From a virus, in the IMG/VR virus record IMGVR_UViG_3300012926_000001, positions 1 to 42,347 of that record: 42,347 nt of DNA; one strand, written 5' to 3'. Shown piece after piece: positions 1 through 5,336 of this stretch. Below the pieces are notes generated by a model. The model saw only the letters and a program-made list of their open reading frames with translations. It was not told the DNA's origin and made no database searches. Both the position numbers and the translations under genes were made by a program. Every line of letters starts with the position of its first letter. Position 1 is the first letter of the stretch.

Positions 1-123
1 CCCGACGGCCCGTTCGTGCTCTATGCGGAGCATGCGGCGCGCGTGAAGGTGCTCGAAATGGCACTGACAGCCTGCAGCAACGAATGCTTGGATGAGCACT
101 GCAATGTCTACAAGATCGTGCAA
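1..123. repeat. Left copy of 123-bp terminal direct repeat
   Basis: Bases 1-123 are identical to bases 42225-42347. The repeat lies inside one small reading frame that continues through the join, which is what an assembler overlap of a circular or circularly permuted genome gives. A true short terminal repeat of a packaged genome remains possible. Confidence 0.97.
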
Positions 124-156
124 CGCGCCCTCGCACTCGCACTGGAGCCGAAATGA
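1..156 (+). CDS. 3' part of small phage protein spanning the genome join
   Basis: The reading frame is open from base 1 to the TGA at 154-156 and is the continuation of the GTG-started frame at 42177. Joined, it gives a 67-residue protein. It carries a short G-P-F-V motif followed by a helical stretch (AEHAARVKVLEMAL) and three cysteines, and resembles the small accessory proteins encoded just downstream (153-509, 1330-1806, 2076-2507). Its stop overlaps the next start as ATGA, the usual coupling in this operon. Function unknown. Confidence 0.75.
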   Translation, partial: PDGPFVLYAEHAARVKVLEMALTACSNECLDEHCNVYKIVQRALALALEPK

Positions 157-509
157 GCATTAGGCGATTCGATCCGTGGAAAGACCGTGGCGGATGGCAG
201 CATCTCATGGAGGAAGGACCCGAAGGCCGATACGTCGCTTTCACTGATTACGAGGCTCGCCTAGCGGAGCATGCGGCGGAGGTGGCTGAGTTGCGCAAAC
301 ATCTCGACAGCGCATATGACACGCTGGACTACTTCGGCCACTCACCGCCCTATGACGGCTCGCAGGCGAGAGCTGATAAGGCGCGTATCACTCACCTCGA
401 AGCCGCCCTCACTCTCCTCACCAACGGCATGAAGTATTCGGCTGAGGTGGTGACGATTGCGCGAGAGGCGCTGGGGGCCTCTACGGAAACGAAAGGAGAA
501 CAGGGATGA
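153..509 (+). CDS. Hypothetical small phage protein with G-x-Y-V motif and coiled coil
   Basis: This 118-residue protein is not a known enzyme. Residues 20-35 hold a G-R-Y-V-x-F-x-D-Y segment seen in many accessory phage proteins, followed by heptad-like alanine/leucine-rich helices (about residues 33-52 and 78-110). It starts inside the stop of the preceding gene (ATGA) and ends inside the start of the deaminase gene (ATG at 506), so translation is coupled. It belongs to the early rightward operon. It may be a small host-takeover or regulatory protein, but nothing in the sequence proves this. Confidence 0.7.
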   Translation: MSIRRFDPWKDRGGWQHLMEEGPEGRYVAFTDYEARLAEHAAEVAELRKHLDSAYDTLDYFGHSPPYDGSQARADKARITHLEAALTLLTNGMKYSAEVVTIAREALGASTETKGEQG

Positions 510-1159
510 GTGAGCGTTGGGATAACCATTTTCTCGGGATGGCACTGTATCACTCGAAGCTCTCCAAAGATCCGGCTACGCGAGTCGGTAGCGTCATCAT
601 TGGCCCTGACCGAGAGATTCTATCGGCTGGCTTCAACGGCTTCCCACGCGGCATTGCAGATACGCACGAGCGCCTACACAACCGCGATACCAAGCTCAAA
701 CTGGTAGTCCATGCCGAGATGAACGCCTTACTGGCAGCCGCTCGCACTGGCATGCGGTTGAAAGGTTGCACACTCTATCTTGCCGCGACCGATGACACCG
801 GTTTGGTATGGGGTGGGCCGCCGTGCACACGCTGCACCGTCGAAATAATCCAGGTTGGTATCAGCGAGATCGTGAGCCATCCGGTCAAGGCCGCTGCGTC
901 TAAATGGCACGAAGATCTGATACTTGCAAAATCGTTGATCGAGGAATCTGGAATCATCTATCGCGAGGTTCCATACTTCGCGCATGCGCAAAGAGCGCTG
1001 AATTCCTGCCAGCCAATTGTGGAAGAGCAGCGGGGTGGTGCCACGATACGGCACTCTGGTTCGGAAATGGCCTGTGAGTCACAGAAGTGGACACCCTGCT
1101 GGTGCCCCTATTGCGGTGAGCCACACAGCCCAGCCATACGCGAGACAAAAGATGGCTGA
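506..1159 (+). CDS. Deoxycytidylate (dCMP) deaminase family protein
   Basis: This is a zinc-dependent cytidine/dCMP deaminase fold protein. The first zinc motif H-A-E-M-N lies near residue 69 and the second, P-P-C-T-R-C, near residue 105. Together they supply the His and two Cys ligands and the catalytic Glu. In phages such enzymes convert dCMP to dUMP to feed dTMP synthesis. At 217 residues it is longer than the usual 140-170. The extra C-terminal part (about 160-217) carries a C-W-C-P-Y-C-G cluster that looks like a second small zinc site. A strong Shine-Dalgarno AGGAG precedes the ATG, which overlaps the upstream stop. Confidence 0.92.
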   Translation: MSERWDNHFLGMALYHSKLSKDPATRVGSVIIGPDREILSAGFNGFPRGIADTHERLHNRDTKLKLVVHAEMNALLAAARTGMRLKGCTLYLAATDDTGLVWGGPPCTRCTVEIIQVGISEIVSHPVKAAASKWHEDLILAKSLIEESGIIYREVPYFAHAQRALNSCQPIVEEQRGGATIRHSGSEMACESQKWTPCWCPYCGEPHSPAIRETKDG

Positions 1160-1337
1160 ACCAAATGGAATCGAGAGGCAAGCAGCGATGGACGAGGCCG
1201 CCGCACAGACGCTCACGTATCGTGAGGGCATAGATATGGTGAAGCCCACTGAAGCCTTTGGTATGTGTTACTACGCGTTTCTGGCTGGTATTCGCTTTGA
1301 ACGCAAACAGTCTGACCGGGGAAAGAAGCATGGTTAA
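1152..1337 (+). CDS. Hypothetical small protein
   Basis: This is a 61-residue frame starting at the ATG at 1152, eight bases before the end of the deaminase gene. The frame is open further upstream, but that part only shadows the deaminase. The product has an alanine-rich helix and a G-M-C-Y-Y-A-F-L-A-G-I-R-F segment, with no recognised domain. Its stop overlaps the next start (ATG at 1330). Assigned as real because it fills the gap in a tightly coupled operon. Confidence 0.6.
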   Translation: MAEPNGIERQAAMDEAAAQTLTYREGIDMVKPTEAFGMCYYAFLAGIRFERKQSDRGKKHG

Positions 1338-1806
1338 GCGACTCTACGCCAGCACGGTACTTTTGAGCGAGCCGAATACGGGCGCTGAGTTCTGCGTGGT
1401 TGCGGCCGATGATTACGACGCCCTCGCCGCCAAAGTTGCAAGCATGGATGGCGAATTGAATCAGGCGGCTGACGAATCCGCCTTCAAGGCGGCCCGCATC
1501 CGTGAACTGTCGGAATCGTTGCTAGCAAAAAGCGCCAAAATAGGCGAACTCGAAGCGCTATTGCGTGAAGTACAGACGCGATGGTGGCCGGGATGTGCGC
1601 CAATGATGGCGCGTATCGGTACCGCCCTGAGCGGGGCGAGGACAGCTTGCGCTGCACCGCACGAGGCGGGCGCGGTCTGCCCTCAGTGCGGGTTCGTGGA
1701 TAACTCGCGCATGAACTCGGCGAGGATAGCCAAACCCTGCACCTGCGGCTCTCCCTCTGGTCCGCACGAGCCAGATTGCACGGTGTTGGGGGAGGGGAAA
1801 GTATGA
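1330..1806 (+). CDS. Hypothetical protein, coiled coil plus C-terminal Cys-rich region
   Basis: A 158-residue protein. The start is placed at ATG 1330 because a purine-rich GGGGAAAG site lies just upstream and the start overlaps the previous stop. Residues 15-35 contain the V-A-A-D-D-Y-D-A-L motif shared with 2076-2507. A heptad-rich stretch at about 30-85 should form a coiled coil. The last 50 residues hold C-P-Q-C-G, C-T-C-G and a further Cys, a likely structural zinc site. No enzymatic motif is visible. Confidence 0.7.
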   Translation: MVKRLYASTVLLSEPNTGAEFCVVAADDYDALAAKVASMDGELNQAADESAFKAARIRELSESLLAKSAKIGELEALLREVQTRWWPGCAPMMARIGTALSGARTACAAPHEAGAVCPQCGFVDNSRMNSARIAKPCTCGSPSGPHEPDCTVLGEGKV

Positions 1807-1982
1807 GCCTCGATTGGCCGTGTCTCCAACGTCCGTGCGCGCTATGCGGTGAACCAATGGGCAAGCATGTCGTGCCTGGCCCGAAGGATCATGAGGCGAG
1901 GCTAGTCGGCGCAATGGGTCTCGTGTGCCCGTCGAATCACATTCACGAAGAATCGACTGTTGCCGACAAGGTGAAATCGTGA
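1803..1982 (+). CDS. Hypothetical small Cys-containing protein
   Basis: A 59-residue frame preceded by a very strong GGGGAGGGGAAAG ribosome-binding site and coupled to the upstream stop by ATGA. The product has C-L-Q-R-P-C-A-L-C-G near the N-terminus and a later Cys and two His, suggesting a small metal-binding fold. No known family is recognised. Confidence 0.65.
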   Translation: MSLDWPCLQRPCALCGEPMGKHVVPGPKDHEARLVGAMGLVCPSNHIHEESTVADKVKS

Positions 1983-2182
1983 CTCAGAAAGCACAAAGGC
2001 TAACGAATGCCCCAGGGGGCCGTACAAATCTCGGCACAGGGCAGTTTGGTTCCTCGTGGAACATTGGGAGGCGGGATGGTGAAGCGCTACAACGGCCAGT
2101 TAGCGATTTACACGGATCAGGGAGTCGAGGAGTTCCTCAATGGCACGTTCGTCGCTGCCGCCGACTACGATGCAATGGATAG
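1979..2182 (+). CDS. Possible small GTG-started ORF
   Basis: A 67-codon frame begins with GTG overlapping the preceding TGA (GTGA), the spacing used elsewhere in this operon. Its second half overlaps the better-supported gene starting at 2076 in another frame, and its composition is Arg/Gly-rich like a shadow. The first 32 codons fill an otherwise empty 95-bp gap. It may be translated only to couple ribosomes to the next gene. Confidence 0.3.
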   Translation: MTQKAQRLTNAPGGRTNLGTGQFGSSWNIGRRDGEALQRPVSDLHGSGSRGVPQWHVRRCRRLRCNG

Positions 2183-2507
2183 TGCGGCAACCGCCCTCGG
2201 CATCCATGTGCAGCATTGCGAGTCCCGTATCGCGGCGCTGAAGGCTGCGCTGCTGCGTGCTCACGAAGCGATGATTGGCATCAACATTTTCGTGACGTCG
2301 CGGGAAAAGATCAACCATCCTACCGGTACCGAGTGGTGGCATGCTGAAATGGATGCGGTCGGTGCCGCTCTCGCACCGCGCAAACAATTTGGATGTGATT
2401 ATTGCGAGGCGTCATTTGATACCGTTCCGGAACGGGCTACTCATGAAAAACTGCATCGTGAGGAAACTAAAGCCGCTCTCGCACCTGAATCACCTAAAGG
2501 GGGATAA
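2076..2507 (+). CDS. Small protein with a classical C2H2 zinc-finger motif
   Basis: A 143-residue protein. Start chosen at ATG 2076 because GGGAGG lies just upstream; the longer frame from 2007 has no such site. The N-terminal half contains the G-T-F-V-A-A-A-D-Y-D-A motif shared with neighbouring small proteins. Residues 107-127 fit C-x2-C-x12-H-x3-H, with the conserved Phe four residues after the second Cys. That is the spacing of a eukaryote-type C2H2 finger rather than the shorter loop of bacterial Ros/MucR proteins. Nucleic-acid or protein binding is an inference. Confidence 0.75.
   Translation: MVKRYNGQLAIYTDQGVEEFLNGTFVAAADYDAMDSAATALGIHVQHCESRIAALKAALLRAHEAMIGINIFVTSREKINHPTGTEWWHAEMDAVGAALAPRKQFGCDYCEASFDTVPERATHEKLHREETKAALAPESPKGG
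2491..2506 (+). repeat. 16-bp repeat around stop/ribosome-binding site, copy 1
   Basis: CACCTAAAGGGGGATA occurs here and again at 2783-2798. In this copy it ends just before the ATG at 2508 and its last bases lie in the stop of the preceding gene. It supplies a strong AAAGGGGG ribosome-binding site. Confidence 0.85.
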
Positions 2508-2789
2508 ATGAAAGCCGAACACAGCGTCTATGTCGATTGCAGCATGTACGACTACGGTACCCCTGAAATACCCAATGAATTGCCTCACCCTCGGGACATT
2601 CCGCCCCAGGAAGGCACTATCAACTACGTTCAGGTGCCCCAATCACTCTATGATTCTTGGTGGCTACTGTACGAATTCGCGACAACCGAAGCACGTGATG
2701 CGTTTATGGCGAAGCCGCCCGCAGTGTTTCGCAAGGCGCACATGTATGAACGCGATCAGGCGTTTTTCGATAAGTGGACGGGCACCTAA
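2508..2789 (+). CDS. Hypothetical protein
   Basis: A 93-residue protein rich in Tyr, Pro and Trp with no recognised domain. The ATG follows directly after the stop of the preceding gene and is preceded by AAAGGGGG. The gene ends in the second copy of the 16-bp repeat. Its low similarity to the surrounding paralogous proteins suggests a separate origin. Function unknown. Confidence 0.7.
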   Translation: MKAEHSVYVDCSMYDYGTPEIPNELPHPRDIPPQEGTINYVQVPQSLYDSWWLLYEFATTEARDAFMAKPPAVFRKAHMYERDQAFFDKWTGT

Positions 2790-2798
2790 AGGGGGATA
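2783..2798 (+). repeat. 16-bp repeat, copy 2
   Basis: Second exact copy of the sequence at 2491-2506. Here it spans the TAA stop of the gene ending at 2789 in a different reading frame and provides the ribosome-binding site for the gene at 2801. Confidence 0.85.
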
Positions 2799-2800
2799 GG

Positions 2801-2989
2801 ATGCGAATCGTTACCGAAATCATCCAGCGGACCTATTGCGAGTGCGGGGCGGAACTGTTCTCGGCTGATGATTGGTCGCGGCACAATCGACAGCATATGC
2901 TCGAATATTGGAACGCCACACCCGAACGTCGCCGCATCTTGCAAATGACCGAAGGCTGTCTCAAGGAGCCAGTTGAATCACGGCGCTGA
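2801..2989 (+). CDS. Small protein with C2H2-like zinc-finger motif
   Basis: A 62-residue protein. The ATG at 2801 follows the AAAGGGGGATAGG ribosome-binding site. Residues 13-32 fit C-x-C-x12-H-x3-H with a Phe and Trp in the core positions, so it is a second finger-like protein in this operon, with one residue fewer between the cysteines than the classical form. The basic C-terminal half could contact nucleic acid. No function is proven. Confidence 0.7.
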   Translation: MRIVTEIIQRTYCECGAELFSADDWSRHNRQHMLEYWNATPERRRILQMTEGCLKEPVESRR

Positions 2990-3013
2990 GCTGGGCTGCG
3001 TCTTGGAGGGGTA

Positions 3014-3352
3014 ATGCACTACAAATATCAACTCATCGCGTTCTATCAGCTAATCCGTAAGCTGCTGTTTCGGCCCATCGTCACTGGATTGCATGAGGGC
3101 GAGACCTTCATCCTCGATCATCTGCATATCAAGGATGCCCAATTGATCGACTGCACCATCATTTATGGTGGCGGCTCGGTCAAGATGGAGGATTCCAAAA
3201 TAGACGCTGGCAGCGATGGCGCAATTGTGGTGTTCGGCAAGGCCGCGAATACCCTGAAGTATATGCAGATATTTGACGGGCAAAAGATCATCTTTTACAC
3301 GTTCCCCAAGTCATTTAGAAAGCTGGTGGATCCTACGGCGCCAACTGAATAA
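3014..3352 (+). CDS. Conserved hypothetical protein, short beta-helix-like repeat region
   Basis: A 112-residue protein with a strong GGAGGGG site upstream. The middle (about residues 28-70) has regularly spaced short strands (F-I-L-D, L-I-D-C-T-I, V-K-M-E-D-S, A-I-V-V-F) typical of a small right-handed beta-solenoid seen in proteobacterial hypothetical proteins. It is the last gene of the rightward operon and overlaps the convergent spanin gene by 20 bp. Confidence 0.65.
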   Translation: MHYKYQLIAFYQLIRKLLFRPIVTGLHEGETFILDHLHIKDAQLIDCTIIYGGGSVKMEDSKIDAGSDGAIVVFGKAANTLKYMQIFDGQKIIFYTFPKSFRKLVDPTAPTE

Positions 3353-3788
3353 CCGCACTCAATTGTGCGGCGTCTTGGGAACAGGCTGTGAGGACGTCCC
3401 CAAGAGCTGATTCAACGCTTGAATGGCTGCTGGGGACCGGGGCTGGTGTTTCAGTTCCGCTGGCCACGCCTCCGGCTTGGGACACGGCACAACTACCGCC
3501 GGCGGCACGGATGTACAGCCGATGAGCAGTACCAGCGGCAGCATAGGCAAGGTCAGGCGAATCTTTGATGGCGTCATAATTGTCGATTACTCCCTGTAGA
3601 CGAACGTGATCAGCCGTGGCCTGTTTTTGCTGTGCCAGGATGGCTTGGGTGGCGGCCTCGGCCATCGCCGCGTGGTCGCGCTCTAATGCGGCCCTAGGCC
3701 CATTGCCGCCCAAGCGCCAACCAACACAGAACGCGGCGACAAGGACGATGACGAGAAGGCCAGCTTTCGCATCCAAAAATGGGTTCAC
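3333..3788 (-). CDS. Rz: Rz-like inner-membrane spanin
   Basis: A 151-residue protein with an N-terminal membrane anchor (about residues 9-26) followed by a helical periplasmic domain (about 32-80), the arrangement of phage i-spanins. With Rz1 it bridges and fuses the inner and outer membranes in the last step of Gram-negative host lysis. The Rz1 frame is embedded inside it, and the endolysin and holin candidates lie just upstream on the same strand. The long Ala/Ser/Pro-rich C-terminus is needed to keep the Rz1 frame open. Confidence 0.85.
   Translation of the reverse strand: MNPFLDAKAGLLVIVLVAAFCVGWRLGGNGPRAALERDHAAMAEAATQAILAQQKQATADHVRLQGVIDNYDAIKDSPDLAYAAAGTAHRLYIRAAGGSCAVSQAGGVASGTETPAPVPSSHSSVESALGDVLTACSQDAAQLSAVIQLAP
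3359..3577 (-). CDS. Rz1: Rz1-like outer-membrane lipoprotein spanin
   Basis: A 72-residue frame lying completely inside Rz in another frame. It starts with a basic signal sequence and a lipobox L-L-I-G-C with the lipidated Cys at residue 21. The mature part is proline-rich, as expected for Rz1. Fully nested Rz1 within Rz is the lambda-type arrangement. Confidence 0.88.
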   Translation of the reverse strand: MTPSKIRLTLPMLPLVLLIGCTSVPPAVVVPCPKPEAWPAELKHQPRSPAAIQALNQLLGTSSQPVPKTPHN

Positions 3789-4018
3789 AGGTCGTCCGTT
3801 CCGATGCCCATCTTGCCGAGCAACCGCTTCATGGCCGTGAACATCCGCCCGGCTAGGTTCTTGCTGATGGCCCCATCGTTGCGCACAGTGGCGATCTCGT
3901 TGCCGATATGCGCCCGGGTCTCCTGGTTTTGCACCGCCAAGCTGCGCATGATCTCGATCTTGGCTACGCCAATGGCGTGGAGCACTTCATCGGTACGGTC
4001 TTCCTTCTCGTCAGTCAT
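3785..4018 (-). CDS. Hypothetical small protein in lysis cassette
   Basis: A 77-residue charged, helical protein with no membrane segment. It overlaps the Rz start by four bases and follows the holin-like gene at 4035. It may be an antiholin-type or regulatory partner, judged only from location. Confidence 0.6.
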   Translation of the reverse strand: MTDEKEDRTDEVLHAIGVAKIEIMRSLAVQNQETRAHIGNEIATVRNDGAISKNLAGRMFTAMKRLLGKMGIGTDDL

Positions 4019-4034
4019 CGCCTCTTTCTCTTCG

Positions 4035-4370
4035 TCACTTGCCTATTCGGGCCAGAGCAATGCCCACGATGCCGATGACGATCGCGCCCAAGAACGTACC
4101 CAAGCCTCCCCAGACGAGCTTTTCGATTCGACCTACATCCTTGACCAGTGGTGCTATCTCCTTTTGTATCATCTCTGCGATGGTCACCCGTGATAACTGC
4201 CTCTCATCTATTTTAGCCAACCGCACATCGATTTTCGCGAGCTTCGAGTCTAAGTGCCGAAAACTCGACTGCACGTCGCGGCGAAACTTGGAGGTCTCTC
4301 CGCTGACCGGTGCTTGGACGCTTTGAACCGCGTGCTCTCCGGTATCGTCACGGTCATATTTCGGGTCCAC
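4035..4370 (-). CDS. Putative holin-associated membrane protein (XhlA-like layout)
   Basis: A 111-residue protein. The N-terminal 75 residues are charged and coiled-coil-like (D-S-K-L-A-K-I-D-V-R-L repeats), and one hydrophobic helix sits at the C-terminus (about 85-107) ending in a short basic tail. This layout matches XhlA-type lysis proteins. It lies between endolysin and spanin genes, which supports a lysis role. It could alternatively be a tail-anchored structural protein. Confidence 0.6.
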   Translation of the reverse strand: MDPKYDRDDTGEHAVQSVQAPVSGETSKFRRDVQSSFRHLDSKLAKIDVRLAKIDERQLSRVTIAEMIQKEIAPLVKDVGRIEKLVWGGLGTFLGAIVIGIVGIALARIGK

Positions 4371-4628
4371 TCACGGGTCCGGCGCTGTCGTGTTGCCGCT
4401 GATTTGCGCCGGGGTGAGGGCCGGATGCGTGCCGGTCGCCTCCGCAATCGCCGTAGTAGACTCGTGCACCTCTTTGGTCAACTGCGTGTTGACATCGAGC
4501 TTGCGACCGTTCTCGGCGGATTTGCGCAACTGGATGACCTGCGTGATCTGCAGCGCCAAGTTGCCGATGACCGTGACTAAGCCCGCCACCGCCGCAATGG
4601 TCGCCGCCAGGTCGACCGAGAGGGTCAT
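4371..4628 (-). CDS. Putative holin or small membrane protein
   Basis: An 85-residue protein starting at the ATG at 4628, which overlaps the stop of the gene before it (ATGA). A hydrophobic segment spans about residues 6-33, followed by a charged soluble C-terminus. One membrane segment next to an endolysin gene fits a holin-class protein, but the sequence is not a close match to a family I can name. The open frame continues upstream to 4856 but that part shadows the neighbouring gene. Confidence 0.6.
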   Translation of the reverse strand: MTLSVDLAATIAAVAGLVTVIGNLALQITQVIQLRKSAENGRKLDVNTQLTKEVHESTTAIAEATGTHPALTPAQISGNTTAPDP

Positions 4629-4825
4629 GTGTACAACTGCCCACCGGTCGTCGCTGGCATGTCGCAGATGGTGGTGCTGTATGGCACCCACGGATTCTGC
4701 GGATGGAAATAGGGAAGCGGTTGCGGCATGTAAGGCTGCGGATACCATACCGGCACATACACCGGCCGCGCCTCCAACTCGCGCACCCGCTTTTCCAGTT
4801 CCTCGATCTTGTCTTTCATCGTCAT
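4625..4825 (-). CDS. Small coiled-coil/proline-aromatic protein
   Basis: A 66-residue protein beginning M-T-M-K-D-K-I-E-E-L-E-K-R-V. A short coiled coil (3-19) is followed by a Pro/Tyr/Trp-rich tail (20-50). Start chosen at 4825 because GGAGGAGG lies six bases upstream. Such short proteins occur in the lysis or tail region of several proteobacterial phages. Function unknown. Confidence 0.65.
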   Translation of the reverse strand: MTMKDKIEELEKRVRELEARPVYVPVWYPQPYMPQPLPYFHPQNPWVPYSTTICDMPATTGGQLYT

Positions 4826-5334
4826 GCGAATCCTCCTCCGGCTCCACTGTATGCATTCAATAACTGCGCGAAGGTGCGCTGCGGCTGGCTCGCTGGATTT
4901 CCAGGTAGACTCGCCCACTCGCCACTGCACTTGCTGATTGCCGCTGCGATCTCGCCCGCATAGATCAGATCCAAGGCCCCGCGCTCCTTGATGAGCTGCA
5001 CGGCGCAATCGTCTTGGGCATCGGGCCCGAAGTTCTGCAGATGCAGAATGCCTTTCAAGCGCACCCAGGTCGGCTTGATCAGTTGGTACCTCCCGGCCGC
5101 CGTGCTCCAGCAGGGCGGATGAAGGCCAGCGGCGATACACTGCGCGTCGGCGAGCTGCTCACCCTTCCACTCTGGCAGATTGTCGGGCGGGCGCGGTTCA
5201 GCCGGGTGGTAGTTTAAGTCACGGATGACGTGCTTGAAGCCAAAGCAGCAACGGTATGGTTCTGGCGTTCTGTCGCTTCCTTCAGCGTGGGACAGCATTG
5301 TCAGGAAACCCTGTAAATTTGCGGTCATTTGCAT
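4822..5334 (-). CDS. Endolysin, lambda R-type lytic transglycosylase
   Basis: A 170-residue protein aligning by eye with lambda gpR along its whole length: F-L-T-M-L-S-H-A-E-G-S-D near the N-terminus with the expected catalytic Glu at residue 18, A-A-G-R-Y-Q-L in the middle, and K-E-R-G-A-L and W-A-S-L-P-G in the second half. The family cuts the MurNAc-GlcNAc bond of peptidoglycan with formation of anhydro sugar. No signal peptide is present, so export depends on a holin. An internal ATG at 5328 has better spacing to an AGG site and may be the true start. Confidence 0.92.
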   Translation of the reverse strand: MQMTANLQGFLTMLSHAEGSDRTPEPYRCCFGFKHVIRDLNYHPAEPRPPDNLPEWKGEQLADAQCIAAGLHPPCWSTAAGRYQLIKPTWVRLKGILHLQNFGPDAQDDCAVQLIKERGALDLIYAGEIAAAISKCSGEWASLPGNPASQPQRTFAQLLNAYSGAGGGFA

Positions 5335-5336
5335 AC

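Noticed and set aside
3353-3370. CCGCAC/GTGCGG hairpin as terminator between the convergent operons
   Set aside because: Stem is only 6 bp, lies in the spanin coding end and has no T run.
4629-5140. Long versions of the frames ending at 4371 and 4625
   Set aside because: Upstream parts overlap the endolysin and neighbour genes and read like shadow frames; good ribosome sites support the short starts.
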